A stretch of 64,000 bases of DNA from Pseudevernia furfuracea (lineage: Eukaryota > Ascomycota > Lecanoromycetes > Lecanorales > Parmeliaceae), in the NCBI GenBank assembly GCA_022315425.1, contig JAIUPT010000041.1, forward strand, positions 930,001 through 994,000, read 5' to 3'. The stretch's first letter is position 1. The number at the start of each line of letters is the position of its first letter. Below are positions 57,586 through 64,000 of this stretch, one piece after another. Position numbers and translations under genes: made by a program. Below the pieces are notes generated by a model that searched no databases, was not told where the DNA came from, and was given only the letters and a program-made list of their open reading frames with translations.

Positions 57586-58603
57586 GAAGAGACGAGTTCA
57601 ATTCAATATCGATAAATGATAATGATATCTCAAACAACGAACATGTCATCTACAAGTTTGAACAGCTGACTTCGTATTGATGGAGAAATCGGAGAAGATC
57701 TGTGATTTTGAGGTCTATGACTGGTTAAAGAGACTGATTTACTGGTGGCGCTGGAATCGTAGCGTTGTCTCTTTGCGATAAGTCTTGCTCTGCTTCACAT
57801 GAGTAACCATATATTGAGAATAAACGAGTTATACACACTCAGAGGTTGACTTATAATCTGAGTAAGGGACTTTGCATTTTCTGAATCTGTGTCTTGATGC
57901 CCTTAAGCAAATTTCAATAAGTTACTCTTGAATATATCGACGCGCTTGCTTTGCGGTGAATTCTGCTCTACTGTAACTTAGTGATCAAGTCATTAAAAAT
58001 AAAATAGTTTGATATATCTACATCAACAGCAATCTCTAAATGCTAACGTTTTTGATTCGAAGTTATCAAAGAACTAATCGAATTGACTTTATAAAGGTCT
58101 CTAGCCGTTTTCGTCAAGCCCGCTGAATGCGAGATCGTCTTTTATCACCTTCGTAGTTTCGAAACGAGAGTTTTTAATAATACGAAAGCGTCTATTTTTA
58201 CTGATATGTTATTACAATTCGCTCGCAAACGAAAGTCAGCGAAGCGATAATAGAGAAAAGGCGATTGTAGTAGCTTCAGATTTTGAATAGAAATTTACAG
58301 AATAGTCGTTTCTAAAATGTGATTGACTATCATGATTTTCGAGCAATTGAGCCCGCAAATCGTTCAGACTTTATAATTTATAATCTCTTAGTCACAAGAC
58401 GCAGTCATAGATCTTCATGTTCATGATTATCTATTTATAATTGTTATAGTCTTCGACTATAAACAGATATGAAGAATAAATAAAAATTTATATGACGTCA
58501 CTTTTGCGCTGATAGTGTTAACTATATTCGAGATTTAATTAATTCGCTGACAGAGTCGAAAATTAGATCCTGATCTAGAGTATTAGACGTCTCTACTCTG
58601 ATC
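57586..58603. other. AT-rich stretch, nothing recognised
   Basis: No supported gene; lies 3' of the NB-ARC/TPR NLR pseudogene. Confidence 0.4.
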
Positions 58604-61570
58604 TTACATTTCGCGAATTATAAACGAATAGTGATAAAAGCAGTTCTATGTTGTAGAATAATTCGGGCTCAACGTCTTCGAAAGCCCTGCTGAGGCTCTG
58701 AGATAGAGAATAAACGTATTATTATATCGTTGTTGATGATAAAACAGATAGATAAGATTGTAAACGCTGATTAATGTGTCGAGATACTCGACTTTCAACA
58801 CTTTCTCTCTTTCTTTTAGCGCTCGTCGATTCATCTTCTCGATCGTCTCGTACTTTTTCTAATTCTGAAGCATCGATGTCAAATTATCGACACTAATCAA
58901 TATGTTTAAATACTCGACTCTTAGCACTTTCTCTCTCTCTTTTAGCGCTCGTCGATTTATCTTCTCGGTCGTCTCGTACTTTCTCTAATACTAAAACATC
59001 GATATTAGATTATCGACACTAATCAATATGTCTAAATGCTCGACTCTTAGCACTTTCTCTCTCTCTTTTAACGCTCGTCGATTCATCTTCTCGATCGTCT
59101 CGTACTTTCTCTGATACTAAAGCATCGATATCAAATTATCGACGCTGATCAATGTATCGAGATACTCGACTCTCAGCACTTTCTTATGCTCTTTTAGCGC
59201 TCGTCGATTCATCTCCTCGATCGTCTCGTACTTTCTCTGATATTAAAGCATTAATGCAAGTAAACTCAAGCTACTTAATGTGATAGTAGCGATATTCTCT
59301 GCTCGTTCTTAATAGATGTTATATAATTTCGAGACTGCTTCATATGTAGAGTCATATCTTTCTTATCGTCAATTAAATCATTTCACGTTATATAGAAGAG
59401 CTGCACGATGTCTCATATTATTTTCTAATATGAATTTATGTCATAATACTGCTTGAGCATACGTTAACATCGATTCACACGTTTCTTTATGCTTATACTT
59501 ATCGTTCGAAAACTTCTTCGCTAACAGCTACAAAGCTTGACTCGCGTAGTTCGCTTTCTCACTTCTCTGCTCTAGTCAGTAGTATATTAATGCTTATATG
59601 AGTGAGTGAATCGCGTATGTCTCTCTCTCAATCTCTTAACTAATCAAAGCGAATTCGTTAAGCGTATCGATAGTTATTCTGAAGTCTACGTCTCTCTCAG
59701 CTGGTCGTCGTAACAGCTTCTCTGAGATTCGCTGTGAATCAAGTATCGCTATAAGTGATAATAGCTTTGTCGTCTGAGACTTCTGCGTTAGAATCTAATT
59801 AAAGAATAGCTTTTATGTTCGAAAGACGAAATTAGAGAAATCGCGCGGCCTTCGAGAATCTTAAAGCTTCTAACTTAGATGATTCGTTAGATTCTACTTA
59901 TCTTTTTCAAGAGCTGCTAGATAGCCTTGAACGATTTATCGATTACGATGAATAAAGATAACAGTCTGCGTGATAACTAGCGAAATGCATTTTAGAATAT
60001 TCAGCAGTCTTTCTGTATTAAATACGTCGAAAGAGCTCGTAGATTCTTTCAGTTTCAATCGCAACAATACTTTCGCTTCTTAACTTGAAAGTAACGACAC
60101 CTTCACACACGATTCTTCGTCGGCTAGATTCTGACCTATAGATCTACTTCTCGTTGTAACGAGTAATAACTTCTGAGAATATAAGATAGCTGAAAGATAT
60201 TCGATTAGAGATTTCTGAGTTTGTGTAATAGTAGTAGATAATATATTCGATTCAGCTGAAGGGAAAAAGAGCTCTGCATTGTCGACATTATTCAAAATTA
60301 TGAGTCAACTATGATTCTCCTCGTTGAGTCATTTAAAAACCAGTTCACATAAATCAGTCTTTGACTCTTCACACGCAGAAAGTTTCAGACTTCGCGCAAT
60401 GTCGTGACAGGTCTGTAGAAATATATTATAGCTAGCTATATACACTCAGAAGATATAACTCTGCGAATAAAATTGCCGAAATCTATAAGCGTACTCAATG
60501 GCGATCTGGGATTTTCTGACATCTTCGATTAGTGTCTGTAAGATTTTATTCAAAGAGAAGAATCTATACTCAATTTCTTTCATTTCACATAACGAAACGC
60601 AATAATACATTTGAAGCTACTTCTTAATTTGAGAGAATATGTCTTTTCGATCAATGAAGTTATAATCTCTCTGAAACGGCACGAAGAAGAGAGACTCAAC
60701 TAATGTAATCATGAAAAGATCAGTTATATATAATCTAGAATCTAACATTTATTTATTATCATCAAGACCATGCAAGACATGAATCTTTCGCCTATTCTGC
60801 GAGTCTAACGATAGCAGAGAATACTCTATCTGCTTCATCTCTATATCTCGATCGATGAAATTATTAGCGACGAATAGATCGATGAGATGAAATTGCACTC
60901 GAAAATCATCGTGTTCTATAACAGAGTGTCTATCAGACTTGAATCATTACTAATCTGACATCGTCTATTAGAGAAAGTGATCTATCTATCTGTCACACTA
61001 TCTATCTTGATCACGTCTCTTAATTAGTTGAGGCGATTCTTTTATCATCTTCTCGATCACTTCGCAGATCGTCTAAAAATTCTCTTTCTTCGATTTCTCG
61101 AATTTGTTTATATTGAAGTGATTTCGCGAAAGAGAGTACTTCTCCGTTGACTCGCTCTGATCGAGATATTTCGAACTCTCGTCGATCACGAATTTCTTTG
61201 CTTCACATTAGCTGTGCACTGGATATGACTTTCTCTCGCATATCTGTATTCGACTCTCACGGAGAATAACGTCAACGTTACTTGACTTTTGCTCGAAGAA
61301 GTAGACCACGTGAGTCTTGTTCTTCTCTTGCCTTGTCTCGAAGAAAAACGTCATCAGGTTCATCAGACTTTCGTTATCGAGAACGAGAATGTTCAGAATC
61401 GCTCTCTGAATCTGACTCTTCTCGTATTGACTCTGAGCAGTCTGAAGCATCTCACTTTGATTTAGTTCGCCCGCTTCTCGAAAGGGTGTCTCGAAGAAGA
61501 CCATATCTGTAGTGAACTTAAAGATATCGGGTCACTTAGAGTTAGATCGATTCGCGTCGATAATAGTCTA
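58604..61570 (-). pseudogene. NLR pseudogene D: alpha/beta-hydrolase N-domain, NB-ARC, kinesin-light-chain-type TPRs
   Basis: From right to left, the end of an alpha/beta-hydrolase-type N-domain is seen in MVFFETPFREAGELNQSEML (61504), THVVYFFEQKSSNV and SSKYLDQSESTEKYSLSRNH. NB-ARC follows: EMKEIE, a 55-bp intron (60516-60570, GTATAG...CACTAAT...GTCAG), then KSQIAIEYAYRF, DNVDN-like ILNNVDNAELFFPSAES and LYSQKLLLVTTRSRSIGQNL. Four 42-residue TPRs end the protein (58650-59265). The P-loop glycines (GMGGIG in relatives) are all glutamate or lysine by G-to-A change. Many stops occur. The intact family senses via the TPRs and signals through the N-domain. Confidence 0.75.
58650..59265 (-). repeat. 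Four tandem 126-bp TPR units
   Basis: The unit start TACTCGAC recurs at 58785, 58911, 59037 (as TGCTCGAC) and 59163, exactly 126 bp apart. Read on the minus strand each unit gives KYETIEKMNRRALKEREKVL then RVEYLDTLISVDNL, a 42-residue kinesin-light-chain-type TPR. Units are almost identical, so they were homogenised shortly before the mutation burst. Confidence 0.85.
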
Positions 61571-62958
61571 GACACGGTCAACGGGGATCTGTTCTCTTCA
61601 GCTTGATCACCTATTCTCAGCATCATTAGATTATCAAAGCAATGCGCTATGAATATTAGAGAACGAAGTGAATAAGTCTATGTATCGATTAACGTGATAA
61701 GCATAAAACATTGAGAAGTAGAATTATTATACTTTTTTGACTCGCTTGAGATTTAGAAGAAGACGTTAAGTCATCGTCGACGCTTTCTAACTAATTGCTT
61801 TCTTATCGAATCATTGAGATTCGTACTCGTATCTTATAATCCGTGCGTTTGACACGATCGTGGGTAGCATATATATGTCTTTTAGTCAGTTAACGTAGTG
61901 TTTTTTTAAACGACCCATATCGACCTTCTTGCATCAGATATCATCGGGATACGTATCGATGTCGTGAATTGTGACGATACTAGGATCAAGCTGTTAGCGT
62001 CGATCGACCAGGATTTTTAAGAAAGATGCTGGAATCGTACTTCACGAATGATGTTGAACCAGCGTCTCGTGCGCCAGATAGAGACTCGTAAAGAACCTTG
62101 ATCCCGATGTCGTTCTCTGTCACTGTTCGCATCTAGTCTTCATCAGTTCTCGTTCAGATGAGCAGTATAGCTTATCTTATCATGGCGATGATTCGAAGAG
62201 TGTCCTGCAGCTAGCTTGCGATAATCACGCTGACTGTCACTCAATAGCTTAGGTTAAGAAAGGGCGTCACTGTGACGAGAACGATACTTTAGAGTCAAAG
62301 GATCACAAATAAAGACTGATGGCAACAACGAGTTCTGATAATTATGAAGTGAGCTTTCAATTGTGTTTTTATCAGCCTCGCGAGCCAGCAGCCCCGGGGC
62401 GGTGACTTAAGGTTGAAGCCGTACTAACCGTTTCGGTAACGATACTAGATCAGAAAGATCACCTAGTCTTGACTCCAGGGCGACGGCAACTCAAAAATTA
62501 GCCTTGAGGGCTGCGAATATACTTGGAAAATTGTACTTGGCCTCGTACTAGTTCGAAACTCTTTAGCTTTAAACAGCTTCAAACATTTCTTGAATTGAGA
62601 CGATCCTTTATCCTCATGACTTACGTATGAGCGAAACCGTTTGAGGCGATGAGACGAAAGAAGCAGTCACCGAATCATATATAGTTATTATAAGTATAAG
62701 ACAGCAAAAGATCTAAGAAAAAGAAGGGGAGAATCAACAAGGCTGTGAAACGCTTAGCGCTTTCAAGGCACTCAATAGAAAGGACGCTCTGCACTTTGTG
62801 TGTGGATAATTCGATATCATACATAATCTCGTCTTGCGAAATGAACGTGTTTTCTCTGCTATACACAGAATCTGTGCATCTCTACGATACTCATCCTCCA
62901 CTTATATGATAGTTATCACTGACTCGGCAGTCCTACCGGTCCCTTCTAGTCCGCAACA
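61571..62958. other. Intergenic or decayed, no supported gene
   Basis: May include the lost 5' part of NLR D on the minus strand and the promoter of the gene at 62959. No motif recognised. Confidence 0.35.
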
Positions 62959-63810
62959 ATGGGCGATGTAGATATTGAAGCTTCAAGTGATTGCAACTTG
63001 GAGCGGGATCTGGAAGCTCAACCTCAGGCGACTGGCTTCGAATTGCAACCAATCGATCCCGAAGAGCACCTTCGCCGAAGACCATGCTCGTGTCCTACAG
63101 GCACTCAAGTCCAGAAGGGTACAGATGCTTCAACGTTGAGTTTCTATCAGACTTTCTTTGAGCACGCATCTCAAGACAACGGCCCCGATCGTTGCCTATT
63201 CATTTGCTGGGGCCCACCCGGAAACCAGCGGGCCATCGATATCCCAGTGAGTGATCCAAACGACGAAGTTATAATATTCAGCGATCTTTGATGGCGTTGG
63301 TTCGAACACAGAGATCGATGGCGAAGGCTATTTTCTTTTCATGGTGTCGTCGCAGTGGAGGAAGTAAAGATGAATATCTTCAATACTATATAGATGGATG
63401 CTCACGACCAATATTGTTAGTTTCGCTTTGTGCACTCATACGGGGATCAATTCGTTATTCTCGTCAATTTTTTTGAGGAACAGACAGAGCAACGACGGCG
63501 AGAGCTAGAGAGTTCGCGATAAAAACTTAAGATTCTTATCGATAAAGTTACGAATTTCGAAGAAGTACAATTTCCTTTTTCCTGATATATTGACACCGCG
63601 ACTGGTGCATACAATCACGAGAACTCTCAGTGTCCCGCCAACAAAAACCTCGCTTCGACATTCATATGCCCTCTCGAAGACTTCGATAAAACTCAGCATA
63701 ATCTACGCAAACTCGAACTCCGACAATCTTTGACGTTGTGCTTCCACAGCCCTGAATATGCTAAAGGACAGTACATATTGAGCGGGCTTGCTCAGGAACC
63801 TAGCATTTAA
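62959..63810 (+). pseudogene. Conserved fungal protein of unknown function with five premature stops
   Basis: From ATG 62959 one single frame can be read to a final TAA at 63808-63810 (283 codons). It is interrupted at 63289 (TGA), 63391 (TAG), 63418 (TAG), 63520 (TAA) and 63583 (TGA), with no frameshift. Motifs are CLFICWGPPGNQRAIDIPVS, DPNDEVIIFSDL, then WRWFEHRDRWRRLFSFHGVV and LTLCFHSPEYAKGQYILSGL. I recognise the WGPxGNQRAIxIP...WYxHRGRWRKxLPFFGV pattern from a widespread fungal family, often followed by membrane segments in relatives. Function unknown. Every stop can be derived by one C-to-T or G-to-A change. Confidence 0.7.
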
Positions 63811-64000
63811 AAATACTCGTAAGCTTGTTTTCATCGCCTTAGAGGTAGCGCATATGTTATATTAATCACATCTAACTCAGAATCGAAGCTACATCAGCCA
63901 GGGTCTTCGGTATCTCCACAGGCCACGCGTTGAAGATCTCGGGCTTTCAGAGCTCTACGTTGAGAAATGTCACATAAACGATAGCTACCGCCTAGTCTCA
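63811..64000. other. Window end, nothing recognised
   Basis: Short AT-rich 3' flank. Confidence 0.3.

Noticed and set aside
1..64000. CRISPR arrays, bacterial operons, phage genes
   Set aside because: Spliced introns, fungal families and AT-rich RIP-like decay exclude a prokaryotic reading; the regular repeats are protein repeats (99 and 126 bp).
1..64000. DUF3435 captain recombinase for a Starship
   Set aside because: I looked for its tyrosine-recombinase motifs in all long frames and found none, so no Starship is annotated.

Overview
The window looks like an accessory, repeat-rich region from a filamentous ascomycete (Pezizomycotina). Five things point there: introns of about 48-72 bp (one of 235 bp) with GT(A/G)NG donors, CTAA/CTGA branch sites and YAG acceptors; fungal-specific families (NLR/STAND proteins with ankyrin or TPR repeats, DUF3723, ferric reductase, the fungal rhodopsin-like membrane domain, HerA-like ATPase); pogo/Fot1-type transposase relics; no bacterial operon structure; and stop codons in the broken genes that are mostly C-to-T or G-to-A changes (CAA/CAG/CGA to stop, TGG to TGA/TAG). 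That last pattern is the signature of repeat-induced point mutation (RIP) or a similar process. The species cannot be named from the sequence.

Layout. 1-6.1 kb: one copy of a segmental repeat carrying a dead pogo-type transposase, then a long RIP-damaged NLR (N-terminal helical domain, NACHT, ankyrin) on the minus strand. 6.2-9.8 kb: a perfect 30-bp palindrome, an H2C2 zinc-finger relic, a BTB relic and a DUF3723 N-terminal relic. 9.9-13.2 kb: a decayed kinase-like gene and a frameshifted ferric reductase. 13.3-18.7 kb: a foldback element, a coiled-coil protein, chromodomain-like and collagen-like relics, and copy A of a 2-kb duplication with a broken conserved fungal gene. 19.4-21.6 kb: the C-terminal half of a DUF3723 protein as a long open frame. 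21.8-25.9 kb: the second copy of the left-end repeat joined to a SesA-like/NACHT/ankyrin NLR whose roughly 14 near-identical repeats carry three CAA/CAG-to-stop changes. 28.2-38.1 kb is the healthiest part: an intact two-exon ankyrin protein, an unknown protein with a repeated YWW motif, an FHA-kinase-KilA-N fusion with one frameshift, relics of an FHA copy and of a GH51 arabinofuranosidase, and an intact five-exon rhodopsin-like membrane protein. 39.3-45.8 kb: a 420-bp inverted-repeat element, an intact three-exon HerA-like ATPase, and a junction of alpha/beta-hydrolase and dynamin fragments. 46.0-63.8 kb is AT-rich and heavily mutated: a second NACHT-ankyrin NLR, SET-domain relics, copy B of the 2-kb duplication, a casein-kinase-1-like relic, an alpha/beta-hydrolase/NB-ARC/TPR NLR and a conserved fungal gene with five premature stops.

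Taken together the window is an NLR reservoir: three NACHT or NB-ARC receptors plus one ankyrin-only relative, each with a different N-terminal domain, embedded in duplicated mutated DNA. DUF3723, ferric-reductase and NLR genes are known accessory genes of giant fungal Starship transposons. No DUF3435 captain recombinase or element boundary is visible, so Starship membership is an inference only. The most unusual gene candidates are the FHA-kinase-KilA-N fusion, the YWW-repeat protein and the NLR repeat arrays.
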